Assembly (NCBI GenBank): GCA_017558775.1
Contig: JAFYTP010000027.1
Coordinates: forward strand, 1-43,452
Reading direction: 5' to 3'
DNA length: 43,452 nucleotides
Source: Bacteroidales bacterium
GTDB lineage: Bacteria > Bacteroidota > Bacteroidia > Bacteroidales > UBA932
Position numbers and translations under genes: made by a program. The notes beneath the pieces are model-generated. The model was not told the origin of the DNA. It worked only from the letters and a program-made list of their open reading frames with translations, and did no database searches. Positions 22,859 to 31,891 of this stretch are shown in pieces (the first letter of the stretch is position 1; every line of letters begins with the position of its first letter).

Positions 22859-24288
22859 TTCGATGATTTTTGGACAATGGTGATTTGGTTGAAATAGGTC
22901 GATCCGCTCATGAGATCGATAGTGCCCTTTCGGGTTTCCGTGCCTTCCGGCAGGGAGGCGACCTGGAAATTGAGCCTCAGGAAGTCACCTTCTGCGACAA
23001 ATCCCTTGTAGGTGATCCAGTCGCCATTGATGTCGCACTTGAACCCAATCGGTGCCGTGAGCCAGACATCGAAGTCGCCGCCTTCTGCGGGAACTTCGAT
23101 CTCGCGGGGATAGGCGCTTAATTCAGGCGTTGCCTGGAGGAGCTGGAACGTCGTGACCACATACTCCGGATTGTTCTTCGGGGAAACGGTGATTTCGCAG
23201 AAACGGATCTCAGAACTGGTATTCGACTCCACCTGGAACGTTACCGCCTTCTCCTCCGGATTCGCCACGGCCGTGGCCCAAGAATCCGATCCAGAAGAAA
23301 CAACATATTCGAAATTAGCGTCGTAAGAGAAAGAGTAGCTACCGGCATCCTTGCCGATAGGGACGATGACCACCGCGTCCGCAGGCTTGGTCACCCGCGG
23401 TTGGAACACGACCATCTTGAGGGCGGAGACGCCGTCGCAAGTTGCCGAGAGGATGATGTAGCCCTCCTCGAAGACTTCCGGCGCCGTGACGGTAACCAGG
23501 CCCATGCCTGTCTCGGCATCATACCTTACTTTCGAGAAATAGGTACCGTCCGTACCCGAGGTGACCACCAGCTGGTCCTCGGTATCGCCTTCAACGACGA
23601 CTTCGAAGGGCACTCTGAGCGTTTCACCGGCGCCGATAACGACGGTGTCCCGGGGCTGTCCCTTGAAGGAAACCTTGACAGGAATATACTTGGCAATCTC
23701 CAGCACGGTGTCGTCCCACTGGACGAGGCAGACCTTGTCCGCCTCCACGATGACATCCTTGAAGACGCCGACGCCGTCCATGTCTTCGGCGTTGGCCAGT
23801 TTCACATACTCTTCCTTATCTTTATCAGGATAGAAGCGCCACTCGCCTTCTTCCACGCGAATGGCGGGTTCGACGAACTCCAAAGTGTCGGTCGCGGCGG
23901 CCACGATGGGGTTGCCGTCGGCGTCGAGCATGAAGGTAAAGTCGACGGTCCAGTAGTAACGGCCGTCCTCGCCAAGCGCCACGCCCACAGGATGGACGAT
24001 ACCATCGGCACCATCCTTACCGTAGGAGATGCGGACCACCTTGCCGTCCCGGAAGGAAAGGTCGTAGCCGTCCGGATCGACGGGCGTGACGGCGCTGACG
24101 GTCTGGCCGTCGTTGAGCTCGGAAACAATTTGTTGAAGGGATACAAGATCCTGATTGACACCGTTGACCAGCTCCTGAAGGGCGGTCAGCTTCTCATGGG
24201 TCTGGTCCAGTTCAGACTGTACCATGCCCGTGCAAGAAGAGAGGAGAGCCAGCATCGCCGGCACTACTCCCAAGAGGCTTCTTCTCAT
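22855..24288 (-). CDS. DUF4988-type lipoprotein with two BACON-like domains (paralogue 1)
   Basis: A 477-residue lipoprotein, signal MRRSLLGVVPAMLALLSSC. It shares the layout of its neighbour: coiled coil (TQELVNGVNQDLVSLQQIV-like heptads, about 22-58), DUF4988-like GYDLSFRDGKVVRISYGKDGADG, YYWTVDFTFMLDADG, then two BACON-like modules (about 315-390 and 392-475). The GTG at 24312 overlaps the -7 box, so the ATG at 24288 is used. It is the first gene of the five-gene operon. Probably surface exposed and trimeric; the bound partner is unknown. Confidence 0.84.
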   Translation of the reverse strand: MRRSLLGVVPAMLALLSSCTGMVQSELDQTHEKLTALQELVNGVNQDLVSLQQIVSELNDGQTVSAVTPVDPDGYDLSFRDGKVVRISYGKDGADGIVHPVGVALGEDGRYYWTVDFTFMLDADGNPIVAAATDTLEFVEPAIRVEEGEWRFYPDKDKEEYVKLANAEDMDGVGVFKDVIVEADKVCLVQWDDTVLEIAKYIPVKVSFKGQPRDTVVIGAGETLRVPFEVVVEGDTEDQLVVTSGTDGTYFSKVRYDAETGMGLVTVTAPEVFEEGYIILSATCDGVSALKMVVFQPRVTKPADAVVIVPIGKDAGSYSFSYDANFEYVVSSGSDSWATAVANPEEKAVTFQVESNTSSEIRFCEITVSPKNNPEYVVTTFQLLQATPELSAYPREIEVPAEGGDFDVWLTAPIGFKCDINGDWITYKGFVAEGDFLRLNFQVASLPEGTETRKGTIDLMSGSTYFNQITIVQKSSK

Positions 24289-24311
24289 AAGTAATACACG
24301 TCTTAGTAACA

Positions 24312-24319
24312 CAAAGATA
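24312..24319 (-). promoter_or_regulatory. -7 box of the envelope operon
   Basis: Minus-strand TATCTTTG (24319-24312), 23 bases upstream of the paralogue 1 ATG at 24288. No clear -33 TTTG. It lies back to back with the plus-strand promoter at 24352. Confidence 0.6.
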
Positions 24320-24351
24320 AAAAAAACAACGCAATTTCCAGCAAGAAATCT

Positions 24352-24386
24352 TATATTTGTGATTCAATATATGGTCGAATATTGAA
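24352..24386 (+). promoter_or_regulatory. Promoter and inverted repeat ahead of the DUF4369-like gene
   Basis: TATATTTG at 24352-24359 is the -7 box. Immediately downstream, TTCAATAT (24363-24370) and ATATTGAA (24379-24386) form a perfect 8-bp inverted repeat at the expected start of transcription, which may be an operator or a 5' leader hairpin for the five-gene unit 24405-29847. Confidence 0.55.
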
Positions 24387-24404
24387 AATATAAATATAAG
24401 GAAT

Positions 24405-25004
24405 ATGAAACGTATCTTATTGTTCCTCGCCGCGGCCGCCTGCCTCGCCACCGGCTGTAATCGCGCCCAGAAATTCACCGTTCAGGGTAACCTGAAGGAC
24501 ATCAATTTTTATAAGGTCGATTCCCTGAGACTGGAGTCCGACCAGCTCGAAAAGCCCATCTTCATCGCTGTGAACGACCGGGATTTCGTGTTCAAGGGAA
24601 GCGTGAAGGAAGCGGCCATCGGCAAAATCTTCCCCGTCGGCATCTCGAAGCGCAACCAGTTCCTGATCCTGGAGAAGGGCACCATCACCTTCAAGGACGG
24701 CCTCGCCTGCGGAACGCCCCTCAACGATTCCACGGCGGCCTTCACCGCCCGGCTGAAAGCCCTGAAGGACAAGTTCCCGAATCCGGAGGACAAGGAACTG
24801 CGGCAAAAGGCTTTCGAAGATGAATTCTTCAAGTTTGTCACCCAGCACAAAGATGATCCCTGCGCCGCCTACGCCATTCTCCTGGCGAAGAACCGGATGA
24901 GCAAGGAATCGCTCTCGAAGCTCATCCAGACCGCGTCTCCCCACATCCAGAACGACGGCGATGTGAGCGCGCTGAAGAAGATCCTTACCATGACCACCAA
25001 CTAG
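24405..25004 (+). CDS. Lipoprotein with DUF4369-like domain only
   Basis: A 199-residue lipoprotein, signal MKRILLFLAAAACLATGC. The domain VQGNLKDINFYKVDSLRL, DFVFKGSV, FLILEKGTITFKDG matches the N-terminal DUF4369 region of TlpA-like thioredoxins, followed by a helical part. The redox domain with its CxxC is absent. Compare the complete version at 33801-34901. The stop is one base before the next start, so it leads an operon with the phosphodiesterase. Function unknown. Confidence 0.78.
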   Translation: MKRILLFLAAAACLATGCNRAQKFTVQGNLKDINFYKVDSLRLESDQLEKPIFIAVNDRDFVFKGSVKEAAIGKIFPVGISKRNQFLILEKGTITFKDGLACGTPLNDSTAAFTARLKALKDKFPNPEDKELRQKAFEDEFFKFVTQHKDDPCAAYAILLAKNRMSKESLSKLIQTASPHIQNDGDVSALKKILTMTTN

Positions 25005-25005
25005 G

Positions 25006-26214
25006 ATGAACAGGATCGCCCGCATCGCTCTCCTCCTCCTTGCCGTCACGGCCTGCAACCGCGCCGGCAACTACACGGTCATCGTCTCCCTGGACGGCAA
25101 CCGTTGGGACTATCCGGAGCTGTATGACATGCCGTTCTTCGACAGTCTGGCCACGGTGGGAGTGAAAGCGGTGATGGAGCCTTCCTTCCCGGCATCGACC
25201 TTCCCGAACCATTACACGATGGCGACGGGGTGCGTGCCGGACCATAACGGTATCGTCCACAACAGCTTCCGGGATCCGGACGACGGCTCGCACTACGCGA
25301 TGGCCGACTCCACGAAGCGTTTCAACCCGAAATACTACCTCAAGGAGCCCATCTGGATCACAGCGCAGAAACAGGGCGTCATCACCGGCAACATCTACTG
25401 GCTGGGTGGCGACGTCCCCATCCAGGGACAGTACCCCACCTATTGGCGCAACTGGAACGAGCAGCCCCACTGGGAGTTTGAGGAGCGGGTCGATGAGGCC
25501 GTGCGCCTCATGAGCCTCCCGAAGAAGGAGCGTCCGCGCCTGCTGATGGTCTATTTCGACGAGCCGGACCACACCGGCCACGTCTACGGGCCCGTCTCCG
25601 CCGAAACCGCGGAAATGACCCACCACATGGACAGCCTGATGCATAGCTTCTACCTCCGGCTGAAGGCGCTCCCCCACGGCAAGAAAATCAACTTCATCCT
25701 TGCGGGCGACCACGGGATGACGGAAATCAGCCCCGACCGCTTCATCTCCTGGGCCGAAGCCCTGGACGACGCCTGGGTCGAGGACATCGCCGGCGCCATC
25801 CCGACGAGCATCTTCTGCAAGGAAGGGATGGTCGATACGGTCTATAACACCCTGTCCAAGATTCCCCACTTGAATGTTTACCGCCACGGCGAGCTGCCGG
25901 ACTCCCTGAACTATGGGACCTCCGACCGCCTGGGCGACATCATCGTGAGTCCGGACCTCGGCTGGCAGTTCAACTACGCCCCGTCCCGGAATCTCGGTAC
26001 CCATGGCTTCGCCCCGCAGGAATCCGACATGCTGGTGTGCTTCCGCGCTATCGGACCGGATTTCAAGAAGCACTATGAAGCCGTCCCCTACCAACCGGGC
26101 CGCCTCGCCGGCTTCAAGAACATCGACCTATACCCGATGCTCTGCCACCTGCTCCGCATCAAGCCCGCCCCCGTGGACGGCGACCTGGAGCGGATCCGGC
26201 AGATCCTGAAATGA
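25006..26214 (+). CDS. Nucleotide pyrophosphatase/phosphodiesterase (NPP family)
   Basis: A 402-residue exported enzyme of the alkaline phosphatase superfamily with a lipoprotein-like signal (LLLAVTAC). Metal and nucleophile motifs are in order: VSLDGNRWDY near residue 30, FPASTFPNHYTMATG with nucleophilic Thr near 65, DEPDHTGH near 185, and GDHGMTE near 235, then a late His (GTHGF). NPP enzymes hydrolyse nucleotide or lipid phosphodiesters in the periplasm. It starts one base after the DUF4369-like gene stops. The substrate is not predictable. Confidence 0.92.
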   Translation: MNRIARIALLLLAVTACNRAGNYTVIVSLDGNRWDYPELYDMPFFDSLATVGVKAVMEPSFPASTFPNHYTMATGCVPDHNGIVHNSFRDPDDGSHYAMADSTKRFNPKYYLKEPIWITAQKQGVITGNIYWLGGDVPIQGQYPTYWRNWNEQPHWEFEERVDEAVRLMSLPKKERPRLLMVYFDEPDHTGHVYGPVSAETAEMTHHMDSLMHSFYLRLKALPHGKKINFILAGDHGMTEISPDRFISWAEALDDAWVEDIAGAIPTSIFCKEGMVDTVYNTLSKIPHLNVYRHGELPDSLNYGTSDRLGDIIVSPDLGWQFNYAPSRNLGTHGFAPQESDMLVCFRAIGPDFKKHYEAVPYQPGRLAGFKNIDLYPMLCHLLRIKPAPVDGDLERIRQILK

Positions 26215-26239
26215 CCAATAACACTAAACACACACTGAT

Positions 26240-27109
26240 ATGAAACTAGACGGAAGACGTGAAAGCTCCAATGTGGAAGACCGCAGAGGAATGAGCGGCG
26301 GCGCTGTCGCCGGACTGGGATTGGGCGGTGTCGCCCTCGTCGCCATCATCACCCTGCTGATGGGCGGCAACCTCGGAGACGTGATCCAGAACGTCTCGAA
26401 TTCGGGCGGCCTCGGCGGCATGACCGAGCAGGCCTCCTATGAACCCACGGCCGAAAACGAGGCCCTCGCCAAATTCTCCCGCCAGATTCTCGCCTCCACC
26501 GAGGATATCTGGACCGCCTATTTCAGGCAGACCGGCATCGGCACTTACCGCGCCCCCACCCTCGTCCTTTACACCGGCTCCACGCAGACCAGCTGCGGCA
26601 CCGGCCAGGCCGCCATGGGCCCGTTCTACTGCTCTGCCGATGAGAAACTGTACATCGACCTGAGCTTCTTCTCCACGATGAAGAGATCCCTCGGCGCCGA
26701 CGGCGACTTCGCCTATGCCTATGTGATCGCCCACGAGGTGGGCCACCACGTGCAGCACCTGCTCGGAACGCTGGACCAGGCCCATCAGCAGATGGCGCGG
26801 ATGAACTCCGCCAACGCGAACCGCGTGAGCGTCCGCATCGAACTCCAGGCCGACTTCCTGGCCGGCGTCTGGGGCCATTATGAGAGCACGAGCTTCAAGT
26901 CCCTGGATGACGGCGACCTGATGGAGGCCATCAATTGCGCCTCCGTCATCGGCGACGACTACCTGCAGAAGAAATCCCAAGGCTACGCCGTCGAGGAGTC
27001 CTTTACCCACGGCACCGCCGCCCAGCGCATGAAATGGCTCAAGAAGGGCCTGCAGACGGGCGACATCCGCCAGGGTAACACCTTCGAACTAAGTGACAGT
27101 CAATTATAA
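26240..27109 (+). CDS. YpfJ-like neutral zinc metallopeptidase
   Basis: A 289-residue inner-membrane protein: one membrane helix (AGLGLGGVALVAIITLLMG, about 28-46), then an exported zinc metalloprotease domain with HEVGHHVQH near residue 164 and ELQADFLAGVWGHY near 202, the third ligand region of the family. A Cys pair (TSCGTGQ, FYCSADEK) may form a disulfide. Family members are known by sequence; their substrates are largely unknown. It lies 25 bases after the NPP gene and two bases before the deaminase-deacetylase fusion. Confidence 0.92.
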   Translation: MKLDGRRESSNVEDRRGMSGGAVAGLGLGGVALVAIITLLMGGNLGDVIQNVSNSGGLGGMTEQASYEPTAENEALAKFSRQILASTEDIWTAYFRQTGIGTYRAPTLVLYTGSTQTSCGTGQAAMGPFYCSADEKLYIDLSFFSTMKRSLGADGDFAYAYVIAHEVGHHVQHLLGTLDQAHQQMARMNSANANRVSVRIELQADFLAGVWGHYESTSFKSLDDGDLMEAINCASVIGDDYLQKKSQGYAVEESFTHGTAAQRMKWLKKGLQTGDIRQGNTFELSDSQL

Positions 27110-27111
27110 AT

Positions 27112-29046
27112 ATGAGCAAACACTTTACTTTACCTTATGAAGGAGGCCTGATCGAAAAAGATCTTCCCCAGGGCATCCTGCACAATTATGAAAAAATCTG
27201 GACGGAGATCTACCCGGAGTCCCGTCCCGCTTCCTATGCCGTCGCCGACCTGATTGTCGACGCCATCAAATCCACTCCGGAAGGGCGCCTGTTCCGCCTC
27301 GGCCTCACGACCGGCGCCACGCCCACGTCCCTGTACAACGAGCTCACCCGCCGCTACAAGGCCGGCCAGGTCTCGTTCCAGAACGTGGAAGTCGTCTCCA
27401 TCGACGAATACTATCCCTCTTCCTCCGACGCGCTCCAGAGCCGCAATCACCGGCTCCACGAGACCTTGCTGGACAAGGTCGATATCAAGAAGGAGAATAT
27501 CTACATCCCGGACGGAACCGTTCCGAAGCAGTTCGTCTCCAGCTACTGCGCCGAGTTCGAGAAGAAGGCCCGCAACCTGGACCTCCTCGTGATCGGTGTC
27601 GGCGAAGAAGGACAGGTCGGTTTCAATGAGGCCGGCAGCAACGAGAAGACCCGTACCCGCACCGTGCGCCTCTCCTATAAGTCCCGCAAGCGCCAGGCCC
27701 GGAACTTCAACCACGATATCAACGCCACGCCGGAAAGCGCCATCACGATGGGTATCGGCACGATGCTCACCGCCGGACGGATCGTCCTGATGGCCTGGGG
27801 CGAGGACAAGGCCGCGGCCGTGAAGGCCATCGCCGAAGGCGAGATGACCTCCTCCTGCCCGGCTTCCCTGCTGCAGCGTCACGACCACATCCACTTCTTC
27901 GTGGACGAGACCGCCGGCAGCCTCCTCACCCGCGTGGTCGCCCCCTGGCTCGTCGGCCCGTGCGACTGGACCCCGAAATTCAAGCGCAAAGCGGTCGTGT
28001 GGCTGTGCCAGACTGTCGGCAAGCCCATCCTGAAACTCACGGAGAAGGACTACCTGGAGAACTCCCTCGGAGAGCTCCTCGAGAAGTTCGGCCCTTACGA
28101 CAAGATCAACATCGACGTCTTCAACGACCTCCAGCACACCATCACCGGCTGGCCCGGCGGCAAGAAGGGCGCCGAGTCCGAAGACGGAACGCGCCCGGTA
28201 TCGGCCACGCCGTATCCGAAGACCGTCCTCATCTTCTCCCCGCACCCGGACGACGACGTGATCTCCATGGGCGGTACCTTCATCCGCCTGGCCACCCAGG
28301 GCCACGACGTGCATGTCGCGTATGAGACCTCCGGTAATGTCGCTGTCCATGACGACGTCGTGCTCCAGCACATGGACGCCGCGTTCCAGCTCGGCTTCGC
28401 CGATCAGTTCGAGGCGGCGAAGAAGCTCGTGGAGAGCAAGCGTCCGGGCGAACCCGAACCGCGCGCCCTGCTCGAGATGAAGGGCGCCATCCGCCGCAGC
28501 GAAGCCCGCGGCGCCGTCCGTTCCTTCGGCCTCAACGACAACACCAACGCCCACTTCCTGAACCTCCCGTTCTACGAGTCCGGCGGCATCAAGAAGAACC
28601 CGCGCACCCAGGCCGACGTGGACATCATCAAGGACCTCATCCTGAAGCTGAAGCCCCACATGATCTTCATGGCGGGCGACCTGGCGGACCCGCACGGAAC
28701 GCACCGCGTCTGCACCGAGGCGGCCCTTGAGGCCGTGGAGCAGCTCAAGGCCGAGGGCAACGCCTGGCTGAACGAAACGCACATCTGGCTCTATCGCGGC
28801 GCCTGGATGGAGTGGGAGCTCGGCCGCGTGGACATGGCCGTCCCGCTGAGCCCGGACGAGGTCGTCAAGAAGCGTCACGCCATCTTCCGCCACCTCTCGC
28901 AGAAGGACATCGTCCCGTTCCCGGGCGAGGACCCGCGCGAATTCTGGCAGCGCGCCGAGGAGCGCACCTCGAACACCGCCAGGCTCTACGACGAGCTGGG
29001 CATGGCGGAATATCAGGCCATCGAAGTATTCTTAAAACTCTGCTAA
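27112..29046 (+). CDS. Glucosamine-6-phosphate deaminase-like/PIG-L deacetylase fusion
   Basis: A 644-residue two-domain protein. Residues 1-270 form a NagB-like domain (TGATPTSLYNELTRRYK, SIDEYYPSSSDALQS); residues about 370-600 form a PIG-L/LmbE zinc deacetylase with PHPDDD near 377 and HGTH near 528. This fusion is known in Bacteroidetes. In the NagB part the catalytic block reads GVGEEGQVGFNEA (residues 162-174): the equivalents of NagB Asp141 and His143 are Glu166 and Gln168, while Glu148 is kept (Glu173). Deaminase activity may therefore be lost or altered, whereas the deacetylase site looks intact. nagB follows after six bases. Confidence 0.9.
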   Translation: MSKHFTLPYEGGLIEKDLPQGILHNYEKIWTEIYPESRPASYAVADLIVDAIKSTPEGRLFRLGLTTGATPTSLYNELTRRYKAGQVSFQNVEVVSIDEYYPSSSDALQSRNHRLHETLLDKVDIKKENIYIPDGTVPKQFVSSYCAEFEKKARNLDLLVIGVGEEGQVGFNEAGSNEKTRTRTVRLSYKSRKRQARNFNHDINATPESAITMGIGTMLTAGRIVLMAWGEDKAAAVKAIAEGEMTSSCPASLLQRHDHIHFFVDETAGSLLTRVVAPWLVGPCDWTPKFKRKAVVWLCQTVGKPILKLTEKDYLENSLGELLEKFGPYDKINIDVFNDLQHTITGWPGGKKGAESEDGTRPVSATPYPKTVLIFSPHPDDDVISMGGTFIRLATQGHDVHVAYETSGNVAVHDDVVLQHMDAAFQLGFADQFEAAKKLVESKRPGEPEPRALLEMKGAIRRSEARGAVRSFGLNDNTNAHFLNLPFYESGGIKKNPRTQADVDIIKDLILKLKPHMIFMAGDLADPHGTHRVCTEAALEAVEQLKAEGNAWLNETHIWLYRGAWMEWELGRVDMAVPLSPDEVVKKRHAIFRHLSQKDIVPFPGEDPREFWQRAEERTSNTARLYDELGMAEYQAIEVFLKLC

Positions 29047-29052
29047 TATATC

Positions 29053-29847
29053 ATGAAAGTCATCATCCGCGACAACGCCAAGGACGGCGGTCTCTGGGCC
29101 GCCCACTATATCGCCGCCAAGATCAAGGAGAAGGCCGCTCGTACGAACGAGCCCTTCGTGCTGGGTCTTCCTACCGGCTCCACCCCGCTGAACACCTACG
29201 CCGAACTCGTGCGCATGGTCAAGGCCGGTGAGCTGTCCTTCAAGAACGTCATTTCCTTCAACATGGACGAGTATGTCGGCCTCCCCGTGGAGCATCCCGA
29301 GAGCTACCACTCCTTCATGCACAAGAACCTGTTCGACCATATCGACGAGCCCAAGGAGAACATCCACATCCTCAACGGCAACGCCCCCGACCTCGCCGCC
29401 GAGTGCGCCGCCTATGAGAAGGCCATCGTCGAGGCCGGCGGCATCGACCTGTTCATGGGCGGTATCGGCGAAGACGGCCACATCGCCTTCAACGAGCCGT
29501 TCTCCCCGCTGGAGTCCCGCACCCGCGTCGTGACGCTCACCCAGGACACCCGCGAGGTCAACTCCCGCTTCTTCGGCGGAGACCCCGAGGCGGTTCCGGC
29601 CCAGGCCCTCACCGTGGGCGTCGCCACTGTCAATGCGTCCAAGGAGGTCATGATCCTCGCTTTCGGTTCCAAGAAGGCCCGCGCCCTGGCGAGCGCCATC
29701 GAAGGTCCGATGTCGCACTACAACACCGTCAGCGCCCTGCAGGCCCATCCCGCCGGCATCATTGTCTGCGACGAGGCCGCCATCGGCGAAGTGAAGGTGA
29801 ACAGCTACCGCTACTTCAAGGCCGTCGAGGCCGCCGAGAACCGGTAA
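29053..29847 (+). CDS. nagB: Glucosamine-6-phosphate deaminase
   Basis: Converts glucosamine 6-phosphate to fructose 6-phosphate and ammonia, feeding amino sugars into glycolysis. The 264-residue product keeps the catalytic set at E. coli numbering: Asp72 region FNMDEYVGLP, then GIGEDGHIAFNEP with Asp141, His143 and Glu148, and the GLPTGSTPL phosphate loop near residue 37. It directly follows the fusion protein with a degenerate NagB domain, so the complete enzyme may supply the activity. The operon ends at a strong terminator 23 bases downstream. Confidence 0.97.
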   Translation: MKVIIRDNAKDGGLWAAHYIAAKIKEKAARTNEPFVLGLPTGSTPLNTYAELVRMVKAGELSFKNVISFNMDEYVGLPVEHPESYHSFMHKNLFDHIDEPKENIHILNGNAPDLAAECAAYEKAIVEAGGIDLFMGGIGEDGHIAFNEPFSPLESRTRVVTLTQDTREVNSRFFGGDPEAVPAQALTVGVATVNASKEVMILAFGSKKARALASAIEGPMSHYNTVSALQAHPAGIIVCDEAAIGEVKVNSYRYFKAVEAAENR

Positions 29848-29869
29848 GCATCGGCACAAACCTGTCATG

Positions 29870-29918
29870 AAAAAAAGAAGGTCCTCCACCTTCCCGGTGG
29901 AGCCAGCCTTCTTTTTTT
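29870..29918 (+). terminator. Intrinsic terminator after nagB
   Basis: An A-rich run and AAGAAGG (29875-29881) pair with CCTTCTT, inside which CTCCACC pairs with GGTGGAG; a T7 run ends it. The stem is long and symmetric, so it could also act in the other direction. It closes the five-gene unit 24405-29847. Confidence 0.9.
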
Positions 29919-29938
29919 GACTAACATACAACCCTGAA

Positions 29939-31891
29939 ATGAAGAAGTTAGTATTCTTACTCGCAGCCCTCGTCGCGACGCTCACCGCCGCGGCCCAGAC
30001 CATTCCCGTCAATCCCAAGTTCGGCGCCGTGTCGGATGAGGAGGTCGATCTGAAAGTATATGAACCCGACACCTCGGCGGTCGCCGTGATGCTGTACCGG
30101 GATTATTCGATGGAACTCTCGATCAGCGACCGGGGAAGCATCCAGAAAGTGATCGACGTCCACGAACGCATCAAGGTGCTCAAGGAAGACGGCAAGAGCT
30201 ACGGCGACTTCAGCTCCCTGTATTACAGTTCCAATACCCTGAAGGAGTTCTTCTCCAACATCAAGGTGGAGACCTTCAACCGGGAGGACGGAAAGGTGGT
30301 CCGAACCAAGATGTCCAAGAAATACGAATTCGACGAGAAGTTTTCCGACGACCTCCGCCGCCGTTCCTGGTCCGCCGAGAACGTGAAGGTCGGCTCGGTC
30401 ATCGAGGTCTCCTACCGGTTCACCTCGCCCCGTTATTACGACATCGACGACATCGACATCCAGCTTTCGATTCCCGTCAATATGACGCATATCGAGGCGG
30501 GTTACGCGGAGTATTTCAGGGTCAACCGCACGCAGCGCGGTTCCGTCTCCACCCAGTTCAAGCAGACCGACCGGGTCGCCCGGCTGGGATCGACCAACTA
30601 CCGGATCGACATCGACAACTACGACGCCGTGGACATCCCTGCCCTGCCGTCCGAGTCCCATAGTTTCTGCCCCGAACAGTACCGGGGCGCGGTCGTGTAC
30701 GACTTGTCCGGCGTCGTCATCCCCGGATCGGTCTATGAGACCATCAGCATGACTTGGCCGGACGTGGACAAGGCGATCCTGGAATCCGACATCATCGCCG
30801 TGTGCAAGAGCAAGTTCCGCGACACCAAGGAACTGGAAGCCTCACTCGCGGGCATCGAGGACGACGAAGCCCGGATCGTCGCGGTCCGGAACTATATCGC
30901 CGACCGGGTGAAATGGGATGAAACCAGCCACCTGGTGCCGGATGGCGCGTCCAAGGTCCTCAAGCAGGGTTCCGGTTCGGACGCGGACATCAACGCCCTC
31001 ACGGCCAGCGCCCTGAACTCGATCGGGTACTATGCGGAGCCGGTGATGATCCGGCGCAGGACCAGCGGAACGCTGCTCGACTATCACATCTCCCTCCGTT
31101 CGTTCGACACCTTCATCCTGCGCGTGACCTCGAAGGACAACAAGTCCTGGTACCTGGACGCCGCCCGCAAGGAAGGATACATCAACGTCCTGGATCCCCG
31201 TTTCCTCGTGAAAAAGGCGCGCCTGATCCCGTTCAGCGGTCCCGGCGACTGGGTGGACCTGACGAACCTGACCCAGAGCCGGGTCGTGGAGGCGGTCCAG
31301 ATGAAGATGGCGGAGGACGGCACCCTGACGGGAAGAGCCCGCATCGTCGGCCAAAACGAGGACGCCTATGACATCAAGGCCCATTACAACAGCTTTGACA
31401 ACGAGGACGCCTTCCTCGAGGACATCGAGTCGGACGAAGGCATCGAAATCACCCGTTTCGAGATCAAGGACGAATACGGTCCCAGCGTGGAACTCGACTT
31501 CGATTTCGAGCAGGAGGTCGATACGGGTAACCTGCTGTACATCAAGCCCATCCTGAGCCCGTTCCACTCCCAGACCGCCTTCCAGAAGGAAGACCGGAAA
31601 CTGCCCGTGGACTTCCCCTATCCCGAGAACCTCAACTACTCGTACTCGCTAGAGATCCCGGACGGATATGTCGTGGAGGAACTGCCCGCCAAGGCGGTGC
31701 TCAACTGCCCTTCCGTGGGCGGACGCATCCAGTTCGGAGCCCAGCAGATCGGGAATGCCGTGAACATCACCTACCGTTTCTCGATGAGCAAGACCATGGT
31801 GCTGCCGGACGAAGAATATGCCGACCTCCGCGCCTTCTGGGAAACGGCCGTAGGTATCGAGAAATCCACCATCGTCCTGAAGAAGCAATGA
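29939..31891 (+). CDS. DUF3857 transglutaminase-like exported protein, no catalytic Cys
   Basis: A 650-residue exported protein: signal MKKLVFLLAALVATLTAAAQ, a DUF3857 beta domain (about 30-270, IQKVIDVHERIKVLKEDGKSYGDF), then a transglutaminase-like domain (about 290-420). The site where a Cys is expected reads GSGSDADIN (near 344), and the expected His stretch is SFDTFILRV, so Cys and His are absent; Asp in WYLDAARK remains. Related Bacteroidetes proteins often have this GSG/GTG variant. It overlaps the next DUF3857 gene by four bases. A non-enzymatic envelope role is inferred. Confidence 0.82.
   Translation: MKKLVFLLAALVATLTAAAQTIPVNPKFGAVSDEEVDLKVYEPDTSAVAVMLYRDYSMELSISDRGSIQKVIDVHERIKVLKEDGKSYGDFSSLYYSSNTLKEFFSNIKVETFNREDGKVVRTKMSKKYEFDEKFSDDLRRRSWSAENVKVGSVIEVSYRFTSPRYYDIDDIDIQLSIPVNMTHIEAGYAEYFRVNRTQRGSVSTQFKQTDRVARLGSTNYRIDIDNYDAVDIPALPSESHSFCPEQYRGAVVYDLSGVVIPGSVYETISMTWPDVDKAILESDIIAVCKSKFRDTKELEASLAGIEDDEARIVAVRNYIADRVKWDETSHLVPDGASKVLKQGSGSDADINALTASALNSIGYYAEPVMIRRRTSGTLLDYHISLRSFDTFILRVTSKDNKSWYLDAARKEGYINVLDPRFLVKKARLIPFSGPGDWVDLTNLTQSRVVEAVQMKMAEDGTLTGRARIVGQNEDAYDIKAHYNSFDNEDAFLEDIESDEGIEITRFEIKDEYGPSVELDFDFEQEVDTGNLLYIKPILSPFHSQTAFQKEDRKLPVDFPYPENLNYSYSLEIPDGYVVEELPAKAVLNCPSVGGRIQFGAQQIGNAVNITYRFSMSKTMVLPDEEYADLRAFWETAVGIEKSTIVLKKQ

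Noticed and set aside
27130-28893. Long minus-strand frame opposite the NagB/PIG-L fusion.
   Set aside because: It lies over a gene with recognised enzyme motifs, and its translation has no motif.
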